From ZC4RG30 sp965652645 (lineage in GTDB: Bacteria; Pseudomonadota; Gammaproteobacteria; Steroidobacterales; Steroidobacteraceae), in assembly GCA_965652645.1 (NCBI GenBank), contig CBFGXE010000050.1, positions 1-16,902 of the forward strand: a DNA stretch of 16,902 nucleotides, given 5' to 3'. Position numbers and translations under genes: made by a program. Numbering within the stretch: position 1 is the first letter of the stretch; each line of letters starts with the position of its first letter. The notes below the pieces were generated by a model, which had not been told where the DNA came from, ran no database searches, and saw only the letters and a program-made list of their open reading frames with translations. Shown piece by piece: positions 1-7,500 of the stretch.

Positions 1-964
<964 letters not shown>

Positions 965-982
965 TTCTTGCCGGATCGGTGA

Positions 983-1750
983 TTAACGCGGCAGGCGCAG
1001 GATCGCCATCTCGATGCGACGGTCCTGCTGGTTGGCCAGCAATTCGATGCGCCAGGACGAGGAGTCGCGGCCTGTCTCGCGACGGATCTGTGGCGCCAGG
1101 TCTTCCAGCCGCTGTTCCGGCGCCAGTTCGCCGGTGAGCAGCACCTTGCCGGCCTCATCCAGCACCACCCACAGGCGGTGTGCCTGCGCGCTGGCGTACT
1201 GCGCGGGGAAATGCTCGCGCAGCAGATCGGCACCGCTGGGGGCCGGTGCGCGCTCCTGCATCACCTTCATTTCCTGCTGCGCAGCTGCTTCGGGCTGCTG
1301 TCGCAGCGCGACCTGCGGTGCCTGCGACTCCTGCGCGCGGGCCGCATTGTCGAAGGATTGAACGGCTGGAGGCGGCGCGGGCGGAGCAGGAGGCGGTGCG
1401 GGCGGAGCAGGAGGCGCCCCTCGCATCGCCGGTGCGTCGGGCACAGCAGGCTCGGGGGCGGGGGCGGGTGTCGTCGCGTCGGAAACGGTGGACGCAGGCG
1501 CTGCCACCGGCGCCTCGCCCGGCAGCCGCACCTCTGCCTGCCGCCACAGCACCACGCCGATGCCGACCACCGCCACGCCGGCCACCATGCGCATCCAGTA
1601 GCGCGGCGCATTCGCCGCAGGCTCCCGTCGCCGCGCCGCGGCCGCCGCCTCGGCCAGGATCGCCGCGCGCGTCTTCGCCGCGGGCCGTCCCGCATCCTCC
1701 GCGCTGGCACGACGCCAGAGCGCATCCAGCTTGTCGTCTTCCTGGCTCAT
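983..1750 (-). CDS. single-pass membrane protein, putative anti-sigma factor
   Basis: A 255-residue protein with a charged cytoplasmic N-terminus (DDKLDALWRR at 5-14, then RPAAKTRAAILAEA), one hydrophobic segment at about 55-69, a very Pro/Ala-rich linker at about 80-140, and a C-terminal domain (about 175-255) containing LWVVLDEAGKVLLTGELAP. This is the N-in, C-out topology expected of an anti-sigma factor or other sigma regulator. It lacks the HxxxCxxC zinc anti-sigma motif. Its ATG overlaps the TGA of the ECF sigma gene (ATGA at 1747-1750), so the two are translationally coupled, and recQ follows 19 bp downstream. The anti-sigma role is inferred from position and topology only. A plain inner-membrane protein with a periplasmic C-terminal domain is the alternative. 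Confidence 0.8.
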   Translation of the reverse strand: MSQEDDKLDALWRRASAEDAGRPAAKTRAAILAEAAAAARRREPAANAPRYWMRMVAGVAVVGIGVVLWRQAEVRLPGEAPVAAPASTVSDATTPAPAPEPAVPDAPAMRGAPPAPPAPPPAPPAPPPAVQSFDNAARAQESQAPQVALRQQPEAAAQQEMKVMQERAPAPSGADLLREHFPAQYASAQAHRLWVVLDEAGKVLLTGELAPEQRLEDLAPQIRRETGRDSSSWRIELLANQQDRRIEMAILRLPR

Positions 1751-2355
1751 GGTGCGTGGTCCCGCAGCAATGCCTTGAGCTTCTCGCGTGCGTAGCGCAG
1801 GCGGCTCTTGGCGGTCTCGAAGGTGGTGCCCGTGGCCATGGCGATGTCCTCCACGCCCAGGCCGCCTTCCACCTGCAACAGGAAGGCTTCGCGCTGTTCC
1901 TGCGGCAGGCGCTCGAGCGCAGCCCGTATGGCCCTGCCCTGGTCCTGCCGTGCGCTCTCTTCCAGCGGCGAGGCACTGCGCTCGTCGGCGATGCGTTCGA
2001 GCAGTGTCTGCCCGTCAGCCTGTTCGGCATCGAGGCTTTGCAGCGGTTTCGCACTGCGATGCCGGTCGATCACACGGTTGCGCGCGATGGCATACAGCCA
2101 GGGCGCAAAACGCCCGTCGGGGCGGAAGCGCGGCGCCTCGCGCGCCACGGCGAACCAGGCTTCCTGCATCAGCTCTTCCGCCGCCGCGCGATCGCGCGCC
2201 AGGCGCAGCAGGAACCGCCACAGGGGCTGTTCATGGCGTTCATACAGCACTTCGAAAGCGCCGACATCGCCCGCGACATAGCGGGCGATGAGCGCTTCGT
2301 CCGGAAGTGCCGCGGAGGACATCCGCGGCATTATCCCCGAAGTGCCGTCGGCCAT
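1747..2355 (-). CDS. ECF-type RNA polymerase sigma factor
   Basis: A 202-residue group-4 sigma factor that would direct RNA polymerase to a small regulon. Region 2 covers about 30-103, with EELMQEAWFAVAREAPRF and then the promoter-melting and -10 recognition part WLYAIARNRVIDRHR. Region 4 covers about 143-198, with ALERLPQEQREAFLLQ followed by the helix-turn-helix VEDIAMATGTTFETAKSRL and RYAREKLKALL. There is no sigma region 3 and no C-terminal extension. The ATG at 2355 shares its A with the TGA of the upstream exported-protein gene (TGATG). A second in-frame ATG at 2331 is preceded by GGGGAT and could also serve, losing only eight residues. It is coupled downstream to the putative anti-sigma gene. 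I cannot assign an ECF group or a signal from sequence alone. Confidence 0.93.
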   Translation of the reverse strand: MADGTSGIMPRMSSAALPDEALIARYVAGDVGAFEVLYERHEQPLWRFLLRLARDRAAAEELMQEAWFAVAREAPRFRPDGRFAPWLYAIARNRVIDRHRSAKPLQSLDAEQADGQTLLERIADERSASPLEESARQDQGRAIRAALERLPQEQREAFLLQVEGGLGVEDIAMATGTTFETAKSRLRYAREKLKALLRDHAP

Positions 2356-3155
2356 CAGGGATCGGGCACGTAGCCCATCCGCGAATCGGGAAAGGGATCC
2401 GGCACGCGCGGACGCGTCACGGGGATCACGCCCATCGCCACGAGGTTCTCGCGGCTGTCGTAGCGGATGCGGATCACTTCCGCCGGCTTTGCGGTGGCGC
2501 GCTCGAATTCCACCTGCCTGGAGGGTGAATGCTCGCGCCGGCCATGGCCCGTGCCCAGCGCAGGCGCCGGCGCGGACTGGCGCGCGCGCAGGTCCGCCGT
2601 GGCGCCTGCGTCGCGGTCCGGGGCTGCCTGTGGTTGCCCCTCCGCCGCCGATGCCCCGGCATCCGCGCGTTCCAGCACGGCGGCCGGAGGCGGCGCCGGG
2701 CGCGACATCTTCGGCGGGCGCGGCTTCTCCGCGAACAGTGCCACGCCGATCACGCCGACATTGTCCGGACGTCCGGTGCGCGCCGCATACGAGCGCGGCA
2801 CCGACGTGAAGGTGAACGCCGCCACCTGGCTGTCGCTCTTGCGCCAGCCCGCCACCTCATAACCCTGCCGGGGCTCGAACACATAACCGGGCTGGTGGTG
2901 CGCGGCGGTCTCGCCGGTGACGATGTTCACGCCGTCCACGGATGTCACCGCCAGCAGGCGGCGTCCGTGGCTGGTGATGCGGATGGCGTAGTGGGCGCCG
3001 GGCCGCCCGGCCACCCAGTATTCACCATCGTGGAAATGCGTCTCGAGTGTCCGGCCGGTGTCGCGGTCGATCACGCTCACGTCGGCCAGGTGTCCCACCG
3101 CCAGGGCGGGTGTGGAGATGACCCCTGCCAGGGCCAGCCAGGTCATGCGCGACAT
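2355..3155 (-). CDS. exported protein of unknown function, first gene of the ECF sigma run
   Basis: A 266-residue protein with a clear Sec signal peptide (MSRMTWLALAGVISTPALA, cleavage after about residue 19). The mature N-terminal part (about 22-140) is rich in beta-type sequence, with VSVIDRDTGRTLETHFHDG, a GYVFEPRQGYEVAGWRKS stretch and FTFTSVPRSYAARTG. It is followed by a Pro/Ala-rich low-complexity linker (about 145-215) and a short conserved-looking tail containing RIRYDSRENLVAMGVIP. The start is well supported: AAGGAG lies 8 nt upstream of the ATG. The stop overlaps the sigma-factor start, so this gene leads the operon and sits closest to the inverted repeat at 3170-3197. I recognise no enzyme motif. 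A periplasmic sensor or a target of the sigma factor is an inference from gene order. Confidence 0.85.
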   Translation of the reverse strand: MSRMTWLALAGVISTPALAVGHLADVSVIDRDTGRTLETHFHDGEYWVAGRPGAHYAIRITSHGRRLLAVTSVDGVNIVTGETAAHHQPGYVFEPRQGYEVAGWRKSDSQVAAFTFTSVPRSYAARTGRPDNVGVIGVALFAEKPRPPKMSRPAPPPAAVLERADAGASAAEGQPQAAPDRDAGATADLRARQSAPAPALGTGHGRREHSPSRQVEFERATAKPAEVIRIRYDSRENLVAMGVIPVTRPRVPDPFPDSRMGYVPDP

Positions 3156-3169
3156 TGTTCCGCTCCTTT

Positions 3170-3197
3170 CGCAAGAGGACCTGAAGGTCTCTTACGC
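3170..3197. promoter_or_regulatory. 28-bp imperfect inverted repeat upstream of the ECF sigma operon
   Basis: The arms AAGAGGACCT (3173-3182) and AGGTCTCTT (3185-3193) pair around a 2-bp centre with a single bulged G, and CGC/GCG flanks extend the symmetry. It ends 14 bp before the start codon of the exported-protein gene, just upstream of its Shine-Dalgarno sequence. It could be a protein-binding operator, part of the sigma factor's own promoter, or an RNA hairpin in the leader. No T-run follows on either strand, so an intrinsic terminator for sodC is less likely. Confidence 0.5.
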
Positions 3198-3221
3198 AGG
3201 AGGCGGCAAAATGGGGTTTGG

Positions 3222-3803
3222 CTACTGCACCACGCCGCAGGCGAGGCGGGCGCCGGCATCCCCGGAGGGCTGGGAGGTGTAGTCATCTGCCTTGGCATGC
3301 ACGATGAAGGCCTTGCCCACCAGGTTGTTCGGGCCGCCGTCGTTCAGCGTGGCGCCGGCCACCAGCGCATTGACGTCCGCGGTGCCGTCCTCGTTGGCGC
3401 GGATGTTGGGCAGGTCGCCCAGGTGGCGTGCCGTGGCTTGCGGCCCGCCATGCGGCGCATCGCCGGGATTGAAGTGGCCGCCCGCGCTGGAGGCATCGGG
3501 CGCGGAGCAGTCGCCGTGTTCATGCACGTGGAAGCCGTGTTCGGAGCCGGGCTGAAGGCCGGCGATCTCGCCGGTCACCCGCACGCCATCGGCATCTGAA
3601 GCCAGGTGCAGCTCACCGCGCACGGGGCTTTCCACCGTGCCGGCCAGCACGGCCACGGCGGCGCCCTCCGCGGGCGCGGCCTGCACGTCGGGCAGCGACG
3701 TGGGTGGAGGCGGCGCGGAATCCGCGTCGCCCACTGGTGCGCTGCGCTGGGAACAACCAGCCATCGCCAGGCACAGGGCAGTCAACACCAGGGTGGATTT
3801 CAT
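3222..3803 (-). CDS. sodC: Cu/Zn superoxide dismutase, lipoprotein
   Basis: Converts periplasmic superoxide to hydrogen peroxide and oxygen. The 193-residue protein has a lipoprotein signal ending in the lipobox MAGC (Cys16), so it is probably anchored to the envelope. A Pro/Ala-rich spacer precedes the SOD domain (about 50-193). The first Cu/Zn SOD signature is GFHVHEHGDC, carrying copper-ligand histidines and the disulphide cysteine. GGHFNP, ARHLGDLPNI and FIVHAKADDY give further metal and channel residues, and the second signature is GDAGARLACGVV with the second disulphide cysteine. The ATG at 3803 has GGAG about 8 nt upstream and starts exactly at the signal peptide; the reading frame stays open further upstream but encodes nothing signal-like. 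A palindrome shared with another lipoprotein gene lies 91 bp upstream of the start. Confidence 0.96.
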   Translation of the reverse strand: MKSTLVLTALCLAMAGCSQRSAPVGDADSAPPPPTSLPDVQAAPAEGAAVAVLAGTVESPVRGELHLASDADGVRVTGEIAGLQPGSEHGFHVHEHGDCSAPDASSAGGHFNPGDAPHGGPQATARHLGDLPNIRANEDGTADVNALVAGATLNDGGPNNLVGKAFIVHAKADDYTSQPSGDAGARLACGVVQ

Positions 3804-3893
3804 GGCCGGTCTCCTCAAGCAGGGTGCATCCCTGTCGGGTGCATGCTGCACGGCGGCGCGGAAGGCTTGCAGCCCCCGCACCCTTCGCACAGC

Positions 3894-3909
3894 GTAGGTT
3901 CATTCCTAC
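3894..3909 (-). promoter_or_regulatory. GTAGG-N6-CCTAC palindrome, copy 1 (upstream of sodC)
   Basis: Read on the minus strand it is GTAGGAATGAACCTAC: perfect 5-bp arms around a 6-bp spacer. It lies 91 bp upstream of the sodC start codon and about 86 bp upstream of the divergent META-MliC gene. The copy at 5150-5165 matches at 14 of 16 positions, spacer included, and has almost the same distance and orientation to its gene. That is what an operator or activator site for a shared regulator would look like. The regulator is unknown. Confidence 0.55.
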
Positions 3910-3916
3910 ACCTGGG

Positions 3917-3943
3917 GGACGGCTGGCACGGATACCGCCGTCC
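3917..3943. repeat. hairpin-forming inverted repeat in the sodC/META-MliC intergenic region
   Basis: The arms GGACGGC (3917-3923) and GCCGTCC (3937-3943) are perfect and enclose 13 bp. It lies between the divergent starts, beside the GTAGG palindrome. No T-run follows, so a terminator is unlikely. It could be an operator or chance in GC-rich DNA. Confidence 0.3.
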
Positions 3944-3951
3944 CGGCATGG

Positions 3952-3966
3952 CGGCAGACACTGCCG
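3952..3966. repeat. short palindrome just upstream of the META-MliC gene
   Basis: The arms CGGCAG and CTGCCG are perfect with a 3-bp centre. It ends 28 bp before the ATG, so it would fall in the promoter or the 5' leader of the lipoprotein gene. Its role is unknown. Confidence 0.3.
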
Positions 3967-3994
3967 GCAAAACAAAGTCAGGAAAAGGACCTCC

Positions 3995-4684
3995 ATGCAC
4001 AACCGTCTTTTCGCCGGCCTTGCCCTCGGCACGGTCGGCGCCGTCGTGGCCGGCTGTGCCAGTGCACCGGGCAATTCCATTCCACCGGACCTCTCCGGCA
4101 CCCGCTGGTCCATCTCGCGCATCGATGGCCGCGCACCATCGGGCGGTGAAAACCTCTTCGCGCAGTTCAGCATCAACGGACAGGTGGAAGGCAACAGCGG
4201 TTGCAACCAGTTCTCGGGTCCGTGGATCCAGAGTGGCAACACGCTGCGGGTGGGCGAACTGCTGAGCACGCGACGCGCCTGCGTGGAAGCCGACCGGCAG
4301 CAGCAGGAAGCACGGCTGCTGCGCGTCCTGCAGGGCACGCACACCCTCAGGCGCGAAAAGGAGGGACGCATCAGCCTGACCGGTTCCGGCGGGGCGCTGG
4401 AGTTGTCGCCGGTGATTCCAGTGGCCGGTGCCACATCCGGCAACATGCCGCGGTCGAAGCGCGGCATGTACGACTGCAACGGCGTGGCCCTGACCGTGGT
4501 GTTCGAAGGTGAGACGGCCGCCATCACCTGGAGTGGCGGCCATGATGTGCTCGCAGGACGCGATACCGGTTCGGGCTACGTGTATGCCAGTGAGCGCAAC
4601 ACGGTGCGCAATGGCAAGTCCGCCACTGCGCTCACGTGGACGCAGGAAGGGCGTGCGGCACGATCCTGCGAGGGGCTCCGCTAG
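3995..4684 (+). CDS. META-MliC fusion lipoprotein (HslJ-like plus lysozyme-inhibitor-like domain)
   Basis: A 229-residue envelope lipoprotein with lipobox VVAGC (Cys21). The first domain, about 33-138, is of the META/HslJ type: GTRWSISRIDGR, the typical GNSGCNQFSGPW turn, and a TRRACVEADRQQQEARLL stretch matching the family's 'AC...E..f...L' region. The second domain, about 154-229, resembles MliC/PliC inhibitors of c-type lysozyme: MYDCNGVALTVVF, a central GSGYVYASE, an NGKSATALTW strand, and a second cysteine near the end (SCEG) that could pair with the first. The ATG is preceded by AAAAGGA about 6 nt upstream. It is divergent from sodC and convergent, with a 3-bp gap, to the next lipoprotein gene. 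META proteins are linked to heat or novobiocin resistance and MliC to lysozyme resistance; the exact role here is inference. Confidence 0.9.
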   Translation: MHNRLFAGLALGTVGAVVAGCASAPGNSIPPDLSGTRWSISRIDGRAPSGGENLFAQFSINGQVEGNSGCNQFSGPWIQSGNTLRVGELLSTRRACVEADRQQQEARLLRVLQGTHTLRREKEGRISLTGSGGALELSPVIPVAGATSGNMPRSKRGMYDCNGVALTVVFEGETAAITWSGGHDVLAGRDTGSGYVYASERNTVRNGKSATALTWTQEGRAARSCEGLR

Positions 4685-4687
4685 CCG

Positions 4688-5062
4688 CTATTGATTGCGG
4701 CGTGCGTCATCCGCGCTGCCGCCATCCGGGCGCGTGGTGTTCGTGCCTTCGATGTCGCTGCGCGTGGAGTTGGCGTCATCCGTGCCGGCGCCGGGATTGC
4801 CGATGCCGGTGTTGCCCGTGCCCGGCGTGCCTGCATCCGGAATGTCCGCGCCAGGGCCGGTCAGGTCGGCATTCGGATTCACCACGCCATTGCCGTTCTG
4901 GTCGATGTCCAGGGCCGGATCGCGGAACTCACCGGGATCCGCACCGGGTGACGGCGAGGACATCGGCGCCTCGCTCATGTCCGATCGCTCGGGTGTATCG
5001 GCACGGTTGCAGGCCGCCAGCATCACAGCGGGAACCAGCAGGAGCAGAAGTTGTGATTTCAT
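4688..5062 (-). CDS. small Asp/Asn/Gly-rich lipoprotein of unknown function
   Basis: A 124-residue protein with a strong lipoprotein signal (MKSQLLLLLVPAVMLAAC, Cys18). The mature part is low-complexity and acidic, rich in D, N, G, P, T and S, with GTPGTGNTGIGNPGAGTDD near the middle. The segment DIDQNGNGVVNP resembles an EF-hand calcium loop at positions 1, 3 and 5, but has Pro in place of the usual position-12 Glu. The frame is open further upstream; the ATG at 5062 is chosen because the signal peptide begins there. A GTAGG palindrome identical in layout to the one at sodC lies 88 bp upstream. No family function is recognised. Calcium binding is only a suggestion. Confidence 0.8.
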   Translation of the reverse strand: MKSQLLLLLVPAVMLAACNRADTPERSDMSEAPMSSPSPGADPGEFRDPALDIDQNGNGVVNPNADLTGPGADIPDAGTPGTGNTGIGNPGAGTDDANSTRSDIEGTNTTRPDGGSADDARRNQ

Positions 5063-5149
5063 GTTGGCATCCTCATGACTGAAGATCGGGGATGCCAAGC
5101 TTGCGCGCGTCGCACCCGCGTGCGCCGTCACCATCGGCAAGCGATGCGG

Positions 5150-5165
5150 GTAGGTCCACTCCTAC
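5150..5165 (-). promoter_or_regulatory. GTAGG-N6-CCTAC palindrome, copy 2 (upstream of the small lipoprotein gene)
   Basis: Read on the minus strand it is GTAGGAGTGGACCTAC, and the arms extend by one more base pair (GGTAGG/CCTACC). It begins 88 bp upstream of the lipoprotein start codon at 5062, facing the same way as copy 1 faces sodC. Four of the six spacer bases are shared with copy 1 (A-TG-A), which goes beyond what a simple hairpin needs and favours a protein-binding site. Confidence 0.55.
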
Positions 5166-5210
5166 CGCGCGGTTCCGATGGTCGCCGTGCGGCGACAGTG
5201 TCGGGAGCGA

Positions 5211-6128
5211 TCAGGGCCCGAGCTTCGCGGCGGTATCCCACTCCGGGTTGGTGCAGAGGCCGCAGCGCGCGCCGACGAACAGCTTCGCGGCTTCCTGGTC
5301 GCCCTTGAACTGCCAGCGCAGCCAGGCCGATGCCACGTTGGCGAACTCGCCGCCGCCCTTGTGCCGCAAGGTGGCCGTGTGCCCGGCGCCATGGCGCGCG
5401 CCATAAAAGGCGGGCACATGCGAGATGGCGTCGAAGGTGGCGCGCGAGGCCTGCATCTGGAAGTCGCGCTCATGGCCGTTCACCAGCAGCACCGGTCCGT
5501 GCAGGTTCTTCAGCGATTCGATGGTGGGACGTCCGGGCTGCGTGGTGGAGCTGGCCGCATCCACGCCGGCGTTGAACACCAGGAGGGTGTCCACGCGTGC
5601 ATCCAGCCCCAGCGCCACGGCCAGGATGCCCCCGCAGGACTGGCCCATGGCCGCCATGCGCTGCGTGTCGATGCGCCCGCGCAGCGGTGACCCCTCGCGC
5701 GCGTTTTCCTTTTCCGCCCAGTCGAGGCCGGCCTTCAGGTCATCTGCCGTGGCCTGTCGCGGACGGCCGCCGGCCGGAGCGGGTTCTGCCGCCCCCGCGG
5801 TGGTGATGACCAGGAAGCCATGCGAGGCCACGGTCTCGAGGAAGCCATGGCTGGCCGGCGCATTCATCGCGCAGCCACCGTGGCCCCATACCACCACCGG
5901 CAAGGTGTCCTGGCGGGGAAGACGATCCAGGCTGGACGGCCGGAAGATGACCAGGCCGGCGTTGCCGGCGGCCGGTTCCGTGGTCACGGCATGTGCGCCA
6001 GGCACGGCCCGGGGTGCGCCTTCTTCCGGCAGCGTGGTGTTGATCATCTCGGGCGTGATGCCCACGGGCTGGGCAAGGGCCACGCCAAAAGGGGAAAGAA
6101 GCAGCAGCGGGATGAGCGACTTGCGCAT
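5211..6128 (-). CDS. secreted alpha/beta-hydrolase (esterase/lipase-like)
   Basis: A 305-residue protein with a Sec signal peptide (cleavage after VALA, residue 19), so it acts in the periplasm or outside. The fold markers are clear: oxyanion motif VVWGHGGC (residues 80-86), nucleophile elbow MGQSCGG with Ser164, a probable acid around GHERD (218-222), and the catalytic His in RHGAGH (246-250). The overall layout resembles bacterial esterases related to dienelactone hydrolase and polyester/chlorophyll-ester hydrolases. Cysteines sit at 86, 165, 289 and 292; the CGLC near the C-terminus could form a disulphide in the exported enzyme. The ATG at 6128 is chosen because the signal peptide starts there; its ribosome-binding site is weak. 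Substrate cannot be told from sequence. Confidence 0.88.
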   Translation of the reverse strand: MRKSLIPLLLLSPFGVALAQPVGITPEMINTTLPEEGAPRAVPGAHAVTTEPAAGNAGLVIFRPSSLDRLPRQDTLPVVVWGHGGCAMNAPASHGFLETVASHGFLVITTAGAAEPAPAGGRPRQATADDLKAGLDWAEKENAREGSPLRGRIDTQRMAAMGQSCGGILAVALGLDARVDTLLVFNAGVDAASSTTQPGRPTIESLKNLHGPVLLVNGHERDFQMQASRATFDAISHVPAFYGARHGAGHTATLRHKGGGEFANVASAWLRWQFKGDQEAAKLFVGARCGLCTNPEWDTAAKLGP

Positions 6129-6209
6129 GGCGGGGCTACCTGTGCGAGGACGTTGGGCTCGACGCGAAGCGGCCACATCATGCCGCAATTGCAGCGGGGA
6201 CGGCAGCAC

Positions 6210-7415
6210 TCAGCCTGCGGGATCCTGCTCCTGCCGACGCGCCAGCTTGCCCACCCGCACGCCCAGCAGGCGGATGCGCCGCGAGAGATCGACACGCTTG
6301 AGGCCCAACCCGGCCTGCCGGCGGATCACGGTGGCATCGGCCGTGAAACCGTCGATGGTCGTATCGCGCGTGACCGTGCGGAAGTTGTCGAACCGCAGCT
6401 TCACGCCGATGGTGCGCCCCACGTAACCCTTGCGCTGCAGGTCGCCGGCCACCTGCTGGCAGAGCCGCGTGAAGATGGCGCCGAGTTCGGCGCGATCATG
6501 CACCGCATGCAGGTCGCGCTCGAAAGTGGTCTCGCGGCTCATGCTCACCGGCTCGCTTTCGGTGACCACCGGCCGGTCATCGCGTCCCCAGCTGATCTCG
6601 TGCAGCCAGGCGCCGTAGCTGTTGCCGAAGCGCTCCACCAGCCAGGCGCGATCCCGCGCCGCCAGGTCGCCCACGGTGTGGATGCCGTGGCCCTTGAGCT
6701 TTTCGTCCGTCTTCGGCCCGATGCCATTCACCTTGCGGCAGGGCAGCGGCCAGATCAGCTGCCTGAGGTCATCCATCGTGACGATGCTGATGCCATTGGG
6801 CTTGTTGAATTCGCTGGCCAGCTTGGCCAGCAGCTTGTTCGGCGCCACGCCGATGGAGCAGGTGAGGCCGGTGGCCTCGAAGATGCGCCGCTGGATCCGG
6901 GCCGCCAGTTCGCGCCCGCCCTCGCGCTCCACGCCCGGCACCTGCGTGAGGTCGATGTACACCTCGTCGATGCCGCGGTCCTGGATCACCGGGGCGATCT
7001 CCGCGATGGCCTGCTTGAAGAGCCGGGAGTAGCGCCGCACCTCCTCGAAATCCACCGGCAGCAGGATGCAGTCCGGGCACAGCCTGGCAGCCTTCATCAG
7101 GCCCATGGCGGAACCGACGCCGAACTGGCGCGCGGGATAGGTGGCCGTGGTGATCACGCCGCGGCCGACGTAGCTGGACAGCCGCTGGAACACCTCGGGC
7201 GGAAATTCCGCGGGCGCCCGGCTGGACCAGTCGCGGTCGGGATAACGCGCCTTCGCCCGGGCGGGCAGGTCCTCCTCGCGACGACGGGCGCCACCGATGA
7301 CCACAGGCAGCCCCTTGAGCTGCGGATAGCGCAGCAGCTCCACGGACGCAAAGAAGGCGTCCATGTCGAGGTGGGCAATGCGGCGGGGTGGCGAAGAGAC
7401 CGGCTCGGAACTCAC
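6210..7415 (-). CDS. dinB: DNA polymerase IV (Y-family translesion polymerase)
   Basis: A Y-family polymerase that bypasses damaged template bases. Palm motif LDMDAFFASVEL carries the first catalytic Asp (residue 17), and GIDEVYIDLT carries the second pair (Asp150, Glu151). SIGVAPNKLLAKLASEFNKP is the conserved palm/finger stretch, and NGIGPKTDEKLKGHGIHTVG is the thumb helix-hairpin-helix. The little-finger domain follows, with SRETTFERDL. Residues 43-83 are an insertion relative to E. coli DinB, rich in Arg and Pro. The C-terminus (LARRQEQDPAG) lacks an obvious QLxLGL-type clamp-binding tail. No ATG precedes the catalytic core in frame; GTG at 7415 gives about 401 residues and keeps RRIAHLD. 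A start further upstream cannot be excluded because the frame stays open. Confidence 0.93.
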   Translation of the reverse strand: MSSEPVSSPPRRIAHLDMDAFFASVELLRYPQLKGLPVVIGGARRREEDLPARAKARYPDRDWSSRAPAEFPPEVFQRLSSYVGRGVITTATYPARQFGVGSAMGLMKAARLCPDCILLPVDFEEVRRYSRLFKQAIAEIAPVIQDRGIDEVYIDLTQVPGVEREGGRELAARIQRRIFEATGLTCSIGVAPNKLLAKLASEFNKPNGISIVTMDDLRQLIWPLPCRKVNGIGPKTDEKLKGHGIHTVGDLAARDRAWLVERFGNSYGAWLHEISWGRDDRPVVTESEPVSMSRETTFERDLHAVHDRAELGAIFTRLCQQVAGDLQRKGYVGRTIGVKLRFDNFRTVTRDTTIDGFTADATVIRRQAGLGLKRVDLSRRIRLLGVRVGKLARRQEQDPAG

Positions 7416-7437
7416 CGGGGAAGGATACCGCCGCGGC

Positions 7438-7463
7438 GCAGGGCGCCGTTGTGCGGGCCCTGC
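7438..7463. repeat. inverted repeat between dinB and the histone-like gene
   Basis: Perfect 7-bp arms GCAGGGC and GCCCTGC enclose 12 bp, between the end of the Lys-rich gene and the dinB start. There is no T-run on the minus strand. It might act as a weak transcript-end hairpin for the upstream gene or as a leader structure for dinB. Confidence 0.3.
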
Positions 7464-7500
7464 CTCCGATGCGGTGATGTCCGCTTTGCCGGTGTGCCGG

